From contig NC_133770.1 in the NCBI RefSeq assembly GCF_003597395.2, positions 33,979,486 to 34,043,485 on the forward strand: a stretch of 64,000 nt of DNA, in the 5' to 3' direction. Of the stretch, positions 48,374 to 59,417 are shown one piece after another (within the stretch, counting starts at the first letter, position 1; every line of letters begins with the position of its first letter). Below the pieces are notes generated by a model. The model had not been told where the DNA came from, did no database searches, and worked only from the letters and a program-made list of their open reading frames with translations. The DNA is from Chelonoidis abingdonii. Its lineage: Eukaryota; Chordata; Testudines; Testudinidae. A program made the position numbers and the translations under genes.

Positions 48374-51118
48374 TTAGGAACCTACTTCTCACTGGAAATT
48401 AATAGGACTCAAGCTCCTAAGTGCCTCAGTCACTTTTTAATATGGGACTAGGCACCTAAAAAACTTAGGCACTTTTGAAAATTGTGCCTGACATCTAAGT
48501 GTGTATGTGCCTGAGCCAAAGCCTATGGACATCAGTGAAAGTGTTTCCATTGACATCAGCAGGCTTTGGACCAGACCCCAGTTGAATTGCTAAACCTAGG
48601 TGATGCTTTTGATATGAACAGACACACTTTGCTGCACCTCCAGTGATAAGCAGGAAGACAGGCCCAAATGGATTCCCTGGAGCAATTCAGCTCCACGCTC
48701 ACAGGGAAACCCAACTCCCCAAACCAGTCATTTGGCATATGTGGATTCTGCATGTTCTCTTCACGCTCTTTAGGGAAACCACTGGCACCCATTTTCCACT
48801 TGTGCTCTGAACTAAGAACCCATATAGAGACTTGTGCATGAGCAAACTTCTGAAAATTTGGCTAACTAAGTCTCCCATTAATAAGGACTGTTCACGCCTA
48901 CATAGTAAAAGGCTACGCAGAGGATAAAGAAAGGGGTAGAAAGCAAAGGAAGGAAGCCTTCAGTGACTCAAGTGTGTCTCAGTAAACCAAAGACACCCTG
49001 GAACAGACAGTCTATCAGTCTGAAGGCTGGACACATGCTCTCCAAGGAATTAATTGCATTCCAATTTAAATCACAAGACTGTAGTTACAGTATTAGCCTA
49101 GCTAACTGAGGTTTTGCATAGTCTTTGAATGAGTATGCTGCATTCTACATCCATGTCAGTTAAAAAAAAACCTCTCTCTTTCCAAGTTAAATAAACCTTT
49201 TTTTATTTAAGATAATTGCTGATCATTGCAATGGGTTTGGGGCTAAATGCTGCAAGTTGGTCCTAGGGAGAAGAATTTTGAAAGCTTAGATTCAGAGGAC
49301 TCTGAGATGAGACAAAGGGACCCATCTGGAACATCCTGCCAAAAGTGTTGGCACAGAAAGTCCCACTTGAGAGGTGCTGCTAGGACACTGACTGTGGGCA
49401 TTTGTGTCACCTGGGAAACCTAAAGACCATGGACATGATTCTGTACCTAACGCCAATGGGAGCTTTGGTACTGATTTCAGAGGGCACAGGGTCAAGCCCA
49501 AAGAAAGGTGGGAAGATCCAGGGGCAGCCACGAGTTTTCTGTCAGTTGTGAGGCTCTACAACTCTTGAGCATGGAAGGAGCAGGTTTAGTTTTTTTCAGA
49601 GCTGGGAGATTTATTTCAAGCTAACTCTGCTGCCCATTAGGTTGACCAGCCATGAAGACAAGGTCTGTGGAAATCCTGGCGTTAGCTTGTGAGACCAGCC
49701 CCAAGAGGACTGTCAGATCTATAGAGCTAAAATGATCATCCTTCTTTTGAAAATTCTGTAGAAAGTTCATGAAGTCTCAGATGTGCCTTTGCAAAGTAAC
49801 GTCTTTTACTCTGTTGACCACAGGCAAGAAGAAAAAAGTTCTAAGAAAACATTTTCATTACTGAGAAAACTTACAATTACAAAGTCGCAGCTTAAACATT
49901 GAATTTATGGTGTTGCTGTTGTTCCCTTTCATCTCTTCTGCTTCAGTAATAAAGTCAATAAGTGTGGTCACTCACAGAGTAAGTGTGGCAGGTACACAAT
50001 GCCAAACGGAGATGTATCATTTGCAGCAGGGGCTGGGTTTGTGGCTGGATTTAGGGCTAACTCCTTGGCAAATTCCACTGCTGACTTTGCTGGCATGACT
50101 TCAGAGACAGCTTCTGGGGCTGTTTTGGATTCAGGCAATTGATGGTTTGGCCTCTCTCACATGTCCTCTTGAACACAGCTCCTCTTTGTCTTTTTCTTCA
50201 TGACATGCAATCCCTCTGGTACAATTAGGACCTTTGCAAACTCTTTGTTTCTAACTTTGGGCAGTTGAACACAAAGTATATTTATGCTAATTGCATATTT
50301 AAAGTGCACACAGCAGGGCTTTTCTTTCCCCCTGAGACAGGCCTTCCAAATGAAATTTGTCATTACTAAGGAGGTGGGAGCCCTCGGAACTTAGATAATT
50401 GAAACCCCCCTGCAATTTGGTGGCTTTGAGTATTGACAGCTTGAGGTTTTTCCAGCTCTCACTCTATTTTAAAAAATCAGCTCTGCTTTAAAATAAAACA
50501 TTCCCCATCTAAGTGAGTGGGTCTGCTAGGGTCCTGGATACTGCAGCACACCGATGTACCAGATGTACCCCATCTCTGACTGAGCAGGAACAAAAGCATT
50601 GGGACCCCACTTGGAAAAGGACTCAGCACTCCTCTGCCAGGCACAGGTTTTGGGGGAAGGCGCCTCTTCCACCTCGCTCTTGTAAGGAGCTTCAGCTCAA
50701 TGTGTGTAGGAAGGAACAACTAGAGGAATAAATGGAGAAAAAGACACAAAGATGATTTCCTTGTGTAGCTCAAAATAATACGATAGTGATAAAGAACAGC
50801 TCATTGCAGCCGAGTGCCCCAGGCCACTCCAGGCTGCTCATTCACGTCATCATCATTCACAAGCCTTCTTCCCAGGCACGTTTCCAATATCCATATCTAC
50901 ACATCAGCACAGTGTCTTGTTTCCTCTCTCCCAGTCCTGTGCTGTAATGAAGACAGACAAGTGGGGACCTGACGGAAGGTAGACAGAGAGGGAGGGAAGG
51001 AAAGGGAGGGGCAAAGAAGAGCAAAAGAGGAATTTGGAGAAAGCTCTAGAGAAAACGGTGGCAAATCTCCCCACCTAGGCTCAAATGTTCCCCTCAAAAA
51101 ACTAAACTATTAACTAAA
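48374..51118. other. Stretch without a recognised gene
   Basis: Around 48385-48500 there is a relic with ACTAGGCACCTAAAAAACTT and GCACTTTTGAAAATTGTGCC phrases, which look like an old short inverted-repeat element. The rest is unique sequence with no recognised coding. Confidence 0.45.
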
Positions 51119-51236
51119 GGCCCTGATCCTGCAAACACGTAAGCACCAGCTCAACTTTATTCACAAGGACTCTTCTTGGAGTCACTCGTGTGAGTAAAAT
51201 TAAGTATATGCCTGAGCGTTTGGAGGCTCAGGACCT
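51119..51236. repeat. Short inverted-repeat element, about 118 bp
   Basis: The left end GGCCCTGATCCTGCAAACAC matches the reverse complement of the right end, GGTCCTGAGCCTCCAAACGC, over 16 of 20 bases. Subterminal phrases also correspond (AGCTCAACTTTA against ACTTAATTTTAC). A very old non-coding DNA element, seen across amniotes from memory. Confidence 0.65.
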
Positions 51237-52630
51237 ATGACCCCTTTCAATGGGGTGTACAAACCCCACAGAGGCCAAGGATGGGTTAACGGGAGCCTAT
51301 GGGCCTGCCTGCCTACACCTGAAGTAGGTGTCAAGCCTGGAGGGAGAAGCTAAAGGGGCCGAATCCAGCTCCAATGCCAGCTGACTAAGAAGGAGAACAG
51401 TGCTCTGTCTCTCAGTGAGAGAAGCCTTGCTGGAGCCAGGGCGCTGAGCTGGTGGAGAGAGGGAAGGTAGAGCTGCAGCAGGACTATTGTTCTGAGCTCA
51501 TTTCCAGCACCTTGCCTGTTGGCAGTGGGAGAGACTGCTCCTTGGCAGAACCCTCGGCCCCCCAAAAGGGAAGGTAGGCCTGAAGCAGGGAGCCTGGAGG
51601 GGTGTTGCCTCAGAGAGACAGGCCCTAGATGGAAGGAAGGAAGGGCTGGCTCCAGTCAAGGGCCAGGATAGATGACTCTCCTTTGTTGTGTTTGTGACAT
51701 TTGCTTGGAACTTTGATACCCCAGAAGGGTTGGCTCTAGGGTGTGACTTAGGCAGAGGGCTGTCACCATGGCACTGGACTCCGGTGAAGGTGGCTGCCAT
51801 CCCTTGAACACCTGGATGGGAACACCTGAGGCAGGGTGAGTAGTGCTATGGCGAACCACAATGGGGTGCTGCAGAGACCAACCCAGCCGCACCCCCATAG
51901 TGCCCCCGGTACAATAGACTGCACAAAGAGAGCAATGCTTACCTAGCAAAATATGAAGGATTAGAGGCAGTGGGCAGGGCCAGATTTGGCATGGGACCTT
52001 CTGGCACAAATCCACATATGCCCAGCCAGCTGTGCAGGGGTCTCCATGCTATTCTCAGCCCCTACAGACCAGCAATAGCACTATGGCAGTGTCAGTGGCA
52101 TTAACTTGCTTACAAAGTTGGATGGATTTTTGAGTGAATGTTCCTGATACCAAGGTCAGTTTCAGCTACACATAAAGATCCCTTAAAGTAAAAACTGGCA
52201 TCTCTCTCACTCTCCATACCCATAGAGTTCTCCGTCCCTCTGATATGCCCCTGTGCTGCTGCCAGCAAGTCCCCACTCCTAATTCTGCCAAGTGCCTAAT
52301 ACAAAATATGGCTCTTGGTCTTCACAATTTACACTGAGCCATATGGCAATGTGACAATGGGAAATATGGCACAAAGCAAGGAAATATCTTTAACCTACTG
52401 CTCGCATGTGGGATGAGTATTCAGAGCCACTGTGGCATGTGCCCAAGAGAAGCACAAATAGTGTGTAAGTTGTTATTGAGACTAGTAGTAACCCCCAAGA
52501 CCCTCAGACAAGTTAATCCTGCTAGCAGAATATAGACTGAATGAATGAGACAGTGTATTTGTAAATAGCAAGGCCATGGGATGGGCCCATGACCCTGCTC
52601 CTTGGGACATCTTCCATGGCTCCTGTCTTA
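51237..52630. other. Stretch without a recognised gene
   Basis: 51250-51900 is moderately GC-rich, with AGGGAGAAGC, GGAAGGAAGG and TGTGACTTAGGCAGAGGGCT phrases that recall reptile LTR-associated sequence, but I found no termini or duplication. No coding was recognised. Confidence 0.4.
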
Positions 52631-52842
52631 GGGATGGTCTACACTACACAGTTAGCTTGATATAAGCAGCCTACATCAACCTAATTATGTCATTGTCTAC
52701 ACTCTAGCCTTCCTCCCGCGAATGCAAGTGCCATACTACACCGACATAATAGTTCCACCTCCATGAGATGTGTAAGGCTTATGTCAGTGTACTTAGGGTG
52801 ATGCGTGTCTACACTGTGTCTCTTATATCAGCTGTTGGCTGT

Positions 52843-52880
52843 CTTGTCAATTTCATGGCAGGAGCCATGAAATTGACAAG
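52843..52880. repeat. Perfect 17-bp hairpin
   Basis: CTTGTCAATTTCATGGC (52843-52859) and GCCATGAAATTGACAAG (52864-52880) are exact reverse complements around AGGA. It sits on the left side of the Harbinger-like element. Confidence 0.9.
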
Positions 52881-53026
52881 AGAACTGGGCAGCTAGAGCC
52901 CAGATGCCCCTGCTCCCTTGGAGAGCTGGGGGTTGGATCCCACTCCTGGCTGGGAGCCAGGGGAACAATGGACCCTGCTCCCAGCTGGGAGCCAGGATGA
53001 GAATCCCCAGCAGTTTCGGACCCCAC

Positions 53027-54308
53027 TGTGACACTGAAGCCCATATTCTGCATAGTGATATTATTATGATATGATTATAGCATTATTATGATGTATTTTG
53101 TGCAAGATAAGTCATGTGAGATGTCATTGGAAAAGTTACATCTTGCTGAATGTGATTATTCTATTTGTATGCATGTATCATTTTTGTATCTGAAGTTAGG
53201 ACTATTGACTATGTATCTGTATTTCAAATATAGTTACACCTTGGTGACACCCAGTAGGCAAGATGCTTCCAGTCTAAATAGCAGGGTAATGGGCCATTAG
53301 AGAAACAATAGGTCTTAGGAGAAGCCTATTTCCCACCTGGTGAGCGTTCCTGAGAGGGCTCCAGACAGCCTATAAGTAATGGCTGCTATGACTCCACAAC
53401 ATCATGTGACCAGGCCATATGACTCTGGACTCCATTTTGAAGTGTCAGTGTTTTTCCATAAACTGATTTAGAAATGAAGAATTCCCGCCATATGCTAAAT
53501 CTATATAAATCAGGGAGTGACTTCATCTGTTGTTCTTCACTCCTCACATAAGAAGACTCCAGGAAAAACACCTGAGGAACAAAGACTGAACAGGGGGAAG
53601 TGCTGGACCCAGGCTAAAGGGATTGTTCGTCTGCATATGAAGGACCTCGGGATTCCAAGCTGTAAAGCAAGTGTAGCTTGTCCCTTAAAGATCTCAAGCC
53701 TGTTTATATCATCTCTCAGGGTGAGAATCTGCTATTCATATTCAATGTATCTAGTATGCTAAGCTTAGTTTGCGTTTTTGTTTATTTACTAGGTAATCTG
53801 CTTTGATGTGTTTGCTATCATTTATAATCACTTAAAACCTATCTTTTGTAGTTAATAAGCCTGTTTATGTTTTAAATTAAACCCAGTGTGCCTTTAAATG
53901 AAGTGTCTGAGGGGAAATCTCAACTTAGTTTAACACAGGCTTGCTGTATTTCTTCTTCTCATGGAGGGAGGGGAAGACTCTATGAGATTACGCTGTATAG
54001 TTCCCTGTGCAGTGCAAGATGATATAATTTTGGATTTATGTTCCAGAGGGGGTGCGTGCCTGGGGAGCTGAGTGTTACCTTGGCTGTAGCCTTTCTATTG
54101 TTGGTTCATGCAATGGCTGGTCAGAGAGCCTGCATAAAACTGCAACTGGGTGTGTCCCTACCTGTGTGAATGCTGGTAGAAGTGTAGGACCGGGAGTGGG
54201 TCTGCAGCTTATCACAGCAACTCAATGAGAGAGGAAGCCCAGGCTGGTGGGTCAAAGGACTCAGTGGTACCCCAGTTCCAGGCGGCACCCCAGGGGGAAC
54301 TCATCACA
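53027..54308. mobile_element. Solo LTR, 1,282 bp
   Basis: It starts TGTGACACTG and ends CATCACA (TG...CA), flanked by CCCAC on both sides (53022-53026 and 54309-54313). No internal retroviral genes are present. Removing it restores a continuous run of CACTCCCAGCT-type modules of the host MITE, an independent sign that it is an insertion. The + strand contains an AATTAAACC step near 53875 and several AT-rich stretches; orientation is not proven. Confidence 0.87.
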
Positions 54309-54526
54309 CCCACTCCCAGCTCAGACACCCCAGCGACTTTGAACCCACTCCTAGCCTGGAGCTGGGGCGAAAAGTCCGTAAGCTTCCCCCCTCCCTAGCT
54401 GAGAAGCCCTGGTAGCTTCAGATCCACTCCCAGCTGAGAAGTCCCAGCAGCTTTGGACCCTACTCCAAGCTAGGAGCTGGGGCGAGAAACTCCAGTGACT
54501 TCTGACCACTCCCCACCAGGAATAGG

Positions 54527-54577
54527 GCAGCCTTGTCAATTTCCCAGCTCAGTGAGCTGTGAAACTGACAAGGCTGC
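54527..54577. repeat. 25-bp hairpin, two mismatches
   Basis: The arms at 54527-54551 and 54553-54577 are complementary at 23 of 25 positions, with GCAGCCTTGTCAATTTC facing GAAACTGACAAGGCTGC. Related in sequence to the hairpin at 52843-52880. Confidence 0.88.
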
Positions 54578-54991
54578 CTGGCTCCCCAGGGGAGAGAGGG
54601 TGCGGGTGGCGGGGAGGAGTGGTGAGCAGCCAGGGCAGCTGGACCTCGCTCCCGAAGGCAAGAAGCCGCAGGCAGCTTCCTCTGATTTCAGGCAGGGAAC
54701 AGGGAGGGTAGAAGTCCTGGGTGGCTTCCCCACTCCTGGTATGGAATGGGGGCAGCCCATCAGGAGCCTGTGGGGCAGCCAGAATCCCAGCAGGGAGCTG
54801 CCAGCAGAGCTGAGAGACTGGGCTTTCAGCTCCCCAGACTGCCCGTCTTAGGTTGGCAGAAGTGCTCTGGTGAAGACGAGCACCACCGACACAATGAGGG
54901 CAGTGTGGACATGCACTATCACAGTAATTACTACGGTGGCTGTAAGTCGACCTAATATAGGTCAACTGACATTTCTAGTGTGGATATACCC

Positions 54992-57154
54992 TCGGTCTCC
55001 ACTGGGCATTAATGTGCTTGTCAGGCCAGGGGATGCACATGCATTTATGTTCAGCCCATCCCCCTCCCCCCGCCTCCCGATTCTTAGATCCTGTCTCAGA
55101 ATGGTCATCTGTGACTTCCACTTCTAATGGTCTGCATCAAGAGTCTCTCCATCATTTTAGTGGTAGCCAGAATCAGGCTGGAGAACTTCCATCCCAAGAC
55201 ACTTCCTCACCATTCCCAGTTCTTGGATGTACATAGGCACACTAGGTAGCAAGAACAGATTGAGTACTGTATGTCTGAGATTCAGCAACTTGAAGGAATT
55301 CATATAACACCAGTATTTTTTTTTAACTGAGCGGATCTCTACTCAAAGGCCCATATCCTCTGCTGTTCCAGAACTCTGCAAAGCACAGCTAAAAGGGAGG
55401 AGCAAAGTGCAGCTGAAAAGATTGAAACCACTCTGTGCTCCCTAGATTCCTGAAGCTGCTTGCCAGCATAATTCAGAGCAGACTCAGAGCTGTTCCAAAG
55501 TGTGCTGGGCTGCAATGCAGTGCATTCTTCAGCTGTACAGTGCAGTGCCACACTCTCTCTCCTTGACATGCCCCCTTCACAAACCGTGAACCAGGGTATA
55601 GGAGCAGAAGGTGGTATAGTGCAGACTATGCTAGCTCTATCGCATCAAAGGAGTCCCCTACACTGGAGTGGGGTGATCCCAAACAGCTAATTATGATGGC
55701 CTTCTGCTTCCTTTAAGCCGCTACAAGAAGGAGCTGGGATCTGGCCCAAATCTTTTAAGTGGATTAGCTCACTTGACCCTTTATTTTACCTAAAAATCTT
55801 TTTTTATTTCCCCAAATTTGTTCTTTCTTATGAAGGAAACAGCCACACTATATGCAGAAGGCTTGTTGGTTTTTAAAAACTAACTAGTCGTGCATGCTGT
55901 TGAATTTATGGTTGAGAAGGTAACACATAAACACTGTTCTGGGCTTTAATAACCTAGCACTTTTGTGATGTGTGAATGAAGTCCAGCAGGCCCAGGACCA
56001 TGCTAATCTTATGTTTTTGATCTCTGTCAGTAATGAGATGCCAGCAGCCTTTACTTCAAAGCCTGAACTGACACAGATAATCTTGTGAAAGGCCCTCCGA
56101 ATTTCAAGTCAATTCCCAGAGTAAAGTACTGGGGATTATAGAGACAACAGAGCAGCTGATGGAAGAGGTATTGCTTGTTTGCTATTCACTCCTTTGATTT
56201 CTTCCTAATATTCTTTATAATTTCCAACAGGCATTCTGTTTCCTCCATACCATAACACAGAAGGCTTAACATTGTCAGACTTTCTATCAGTGCTCTATGA
56301 GGAAGATGAAGCATCTACAAATTTATCTTGCTTTTCTCTCCAGGATGTCTGTAAAACACTGCCATTCAGGGCTAAAGTGACAAATGTGGTGCAATGTAAC
56401 AGTATCCAGACTACTGTGCGGGCCGAACTTGCATTACAAACTGCACAGGCAGTAAAATATTACACTTCCATTCTTTTGAGGTTTCTTTCTTTCTTGAAAC
56501 TACTTGTGGGGAGAAAAGGGGGTGTAACTTGACAAGAGACCACAGGCTCTGAGAAGCATGTTATAAAGGAAAATTAACATGAGTTTCATGCACAAAATCA
56601 TGCTTTGAGTTGAAAGCATATAATTTGCAAGGCGTGTCTGACCAGGGAACAGAACTAAAATATTGTTATGTCCGCCAATCCTAGACACACAACAATGACA
56701 AAGAGTCATTATAAAGTATTTCTCAGTTGCTATTCCAATAGGCATATCTAAATATAACTAAGACAGTGGCTTGATCATGGATTTAGTTTGAATGAACTGA
56801 GTTTGATAATTAGGATCCTTTCGCCATTAGCTGTAACACTGCCCTTGGAATCTGTGTTGGAGGTTTTTCAGTGGGTTAGGTAGCCCTGATTCTATGGAGC
56901 AATCGTTTGTTCCACTGCAACAGTAGCTTAAAGCTATGCTTGATACCCCTATTTATCACCTAATTCAACCTCCTTATATCTATAGAGATCAAAACACACG
57001 CAAAAGGAGGATAAATATCACTATCCCCATTCAACAGAGAAGAAACTGAGGCAAGGTGACTCCAAAGCCAAGAACAGAATCCAAGTCTTCTGACTCCCAC
57101 TCTACTCCCCTTTCCACAACTAGACCATGGAAGCACCCTTAGTGGCCCACCTAA
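54992..57154. other. Stretch without a recognised gene
   Basis: No gene was recognised. A region around 55360-55740 has phrases such as TGCAGTGCATTCTTCAGC and TTAAGCCGCTACAAGAAGGA that look repetitive, but I cannot place it. A MIR copy occupies the right end. Confidence 0.45.
56965..57125 (-). mobile_element. MIR SINE relic
   Basis: On + one reads TATCCCCATTCAACAGAGAA, GAAACTGAGGCAAGGTGACT and CTTCTGACTCCCACTCTACT, the reverse complement of the MIR core and head. Strongly suggestive in spite of decay. Confidence 0.75.
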
Positions 57155-57440
57155 GGCCTGGTCTACAATGGGGGGGGTTGGTTCGATCTAAGTTACGCAA
57201 CTTCAGCTACATGAGTAACATCGCTGAAGTCGACGTACTTAGATCTACTTACTGCGGTGTCTTCACTGTGGTAGGTTGACTGCTGACACTCCCTCATCAA
57301 CTCCGTCGATGCTTCTCGCTCTGGTGGAGTACCGGAGTTGACGGAAGAGCACTTGGTGGTCGATTTGTTGCATCTTCTCTAGGAGTGATAAATGGACTCC
57401 AGCTGGATCGATCACTCTGGAGGTAAGTGTAGACATGCCC
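57155..57440 (+). mobile_element. Harbinger-type MITE, 286 bp
   Basis: It begins GGCCTGGTCTACAATG after TAA. The right end read on - is GGGCATGTCTACACTTACC. Internal GTCGACGTACTTAGATC and TCGATCACTC phrases share the subterminal vocabulary of the large Harbinger. Non-coding; the 194-codon minus-strand frame that crosses part of it is not a gene. Confidence 0.7.
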
Positions 57441-57625
57441 TGCTCAGAAATCCCTTCAACACATACCATCAAAGAGGCATAGGTGATGAATACCTTCTCT
57501 TTCCTGATCAACACATGACAAGTGCTGTTCCCTTCCACAATATTCAGGGGGTTGAGATGAGAGTGACAGGAGCTACTCCTGCTTACACTGCATAACTCTC
57601 CAAGAGTTTTAAGATGTACTACAGG

Positions 57626-57749
57626 TAGGGTGACCAGATAGCAAGTGTGAAAAATTGGGACAGAGGGTTGGGGGTAATAGGCACCCATGTAAGAAAAAGC
57701 CCCAAATATCGGGACAGTCCCTATTAAATCAGGACATCTGGTCACCCTA
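57626..57749. mobile_element. hAT MITE, 124 bp
   Basis: TAGGGTGACCAGAT at the left and ATCTGGTCACCCTA at the right are perfect 14-bp inverted repeats. The 8-bp duplication is ACTACAGG (57618-57625) and ACTACAGA (57750-57757), 7 of 8 matching. Non-coding. Confidence 0.9.
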
Positions 57750-58769
57750 ACTACAGAAGGTGACAAAGTCAGAAATGATGAGATGCTGACTGAAGTGTGC
57801 AATGCAGGGTAGATAGAAACTGGGTTACAGCTGTTGTATTGAACCACATAGTCATGGCAAACTTAATGTTTTAAAACATGGCACATCTGGTTCTGTACCT
57901 CATAAATGAACAAAAATTGCTGCTTGTGAGGGCACTGGAGCAAAAACTAAACACATCTAGTAATTATGAGAGAGACAGCAGGGCACATCTATTCCCAGTT
58001 AAACTGCAATCTGGCAATAGGGGTGATAGCTGGCTGACATGGGAAGTCAAGGAAGATTGATAGAAGGAAAGTTGAACTGAACAAGCAGTAAAACATGCAT
58101 TTTAGATGCAAGAGATAACAGGGCTGCAGCTTGGTAAAGCCAGTGATGAATGGAGACAATTGTCGGATGCTGTGTGAGAGTGGCTGACCACATCAGTGAA
58201 AGAATAAAGTTTGTGAGGAAGAGACCTGGAGACAATTACTGTAATGCTGGACCCACTCTAAATACCTAAATTGGATTAGTTAGGCTAATAAAATGGATTA
58301 GAGAGACAGACAGTTAGTGGAATGGGAACGTTCAGAAAAATGCAACAACAAAATTAAAGACCATAAAGAAAATGGAGCTAGATAGAGGCAGAAGTCACAG
58401 ATGATGCAGAAAAAAGAAGTGAAGCAGACAACAGGAGTTAAAAGCAGCTAAGAGATGAGCTACAGTGCTTGGAACAAAACCTCAGAATGGACTGGAGGCA
58501 GCACATTTTGTCAAGGATGAGGATGATGAACTTCTCCTTATTGGGACAGAGAAAGTGAAAGAGAACTGAAGCGAGCCTTTCAGAAATGGCTCATTTCAGA
58601 CAGTCTTCAACAGAAAGACCAGTAGATGGAAATGAAAAGATCTGATAGGTACATGGTATGCACCAAAGTACCTACAGGCTGGCCTAAGGAACTGCCATGA
58701 CTGAACACAGAACCAAAGCAATGGAGATCGCAATGTACTGGAACATAATGGTTACAGTCTTTGGACTGA
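57750..58769. other. Stretch without a recognised gene
   Basis: AT- and purine-rich unique sequence up to the CR1 break. No domain or repeat was recognised. Confidence 0.5.
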
Positions 58770-59417
58770 GAAAAGGATTTGAGTCAACAGTGTGCCCTTA
58801 TTGCCAAGAAAGCTAACAGCATTTTGGGCTGTATAAGTAGGAGCATTGCCAGCAGATCCAGGGATGTGATCATTCCCCTCTATTTGGCATTAGTGAGGCC
58901 TCATCTGGAGTACTGTATCCAGTTTTGGGCCCCACATGACAAGAAGGATGTGAAAAAATTGGGAAGAGTCCAGGGGAGGGCAACAAAAATTATTAGGGGG
59001 CTGGAGCATATGACTTGTGAGGAGATGCTGAGGGAGCTGGGATTATTTAGTCTGGAGAAGAGAAGAATGAGAGGAGATTTGATAGCTGCTTTCAACTACC
59101 TGAAAGGGGGTTCCAAAGAGGATGGATCTAGACTGTTCTCAGTGGTGGCAGATGACAAAGCAAGGAGTAATATTCTCAAGTTGCGATGGGGGAGGTTTAG
59201 GTTGGATATTATGAAATACTTTTTTACTAGGAGGGTGGTGAAGCACTGGAATGGGTTACCTAGGGAGGTGATGGAATCTCCTTCCTTAGAGGTTTTTAAG
59301 GTCAGGCTTGACATAGCCCTGGCTGGGATGATTTAGTTAGGGATTGGTCCTGCTTTGAGCAGAGGGTTGGACTAGATGATCTCCTGAGGTCCTTTCCAAC
59401 CCTGATATTCTATGATT
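58770..59417 (+). mobile_element. CR1 LINE, 5'-truncated, with intact 3' end
   Basis: Includes the C-terminal open frame, a stop at the end of GGGATGATTTAG, a 3' UTR with CTTTGAGCAGAGGGTTGGAC, CTCCTGAGGTCCTTTCC, and an end at ATTCTATGATTT. Of the LINEs in this window it has the best-preserved frame, so it is probably the youngest. Confidence 0.88.
58779..59336 (+). pseudogene. C-terminal 185 codons of CR1 ORF2
   Basis: The open frame reads [86 protein letters not shown] and ends AGMI. This is the region downstream of the reverse transcriptase palm. The YADD/FADD motif and the endonuclease domain are absent because the copy is truncated. The first codon of the frame is TTG, not ATG, so no protein is expected from it. 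There is no internal stop over 185 codons. Confidence 0.85.

Larger units (their letters stand above)
52631..54991 (+). mobile_element. Non-autonomous Harbinger-like element, split by a solo LTR
   Basis: The left end is GGGATGGTCTACACTACACA after TTA. The right end read on - is GGGTATATCCACACTAG and continues into GTCGACTTA-type sequence, as in the Harbinger subtermini at 10.4-17.6 kb. The interior consists of modules such as CCCAGCTGGGAGCCAG and two hairpins built on CTTGTCAATTTC. A solo LTR occupies 53027-54308; without it the element is about 1.07 kb. No transposase. The right flank does not repeat the TTA cleanly. Confidence 0.65.

Noticed and set aside
57263..57847. 194-codon minus-strand open frame, one of the longest in the window
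   Set aside because: It runs across a Harbinger MITE and a hAT MITE and has no domain; its length comes from repeat sequence.
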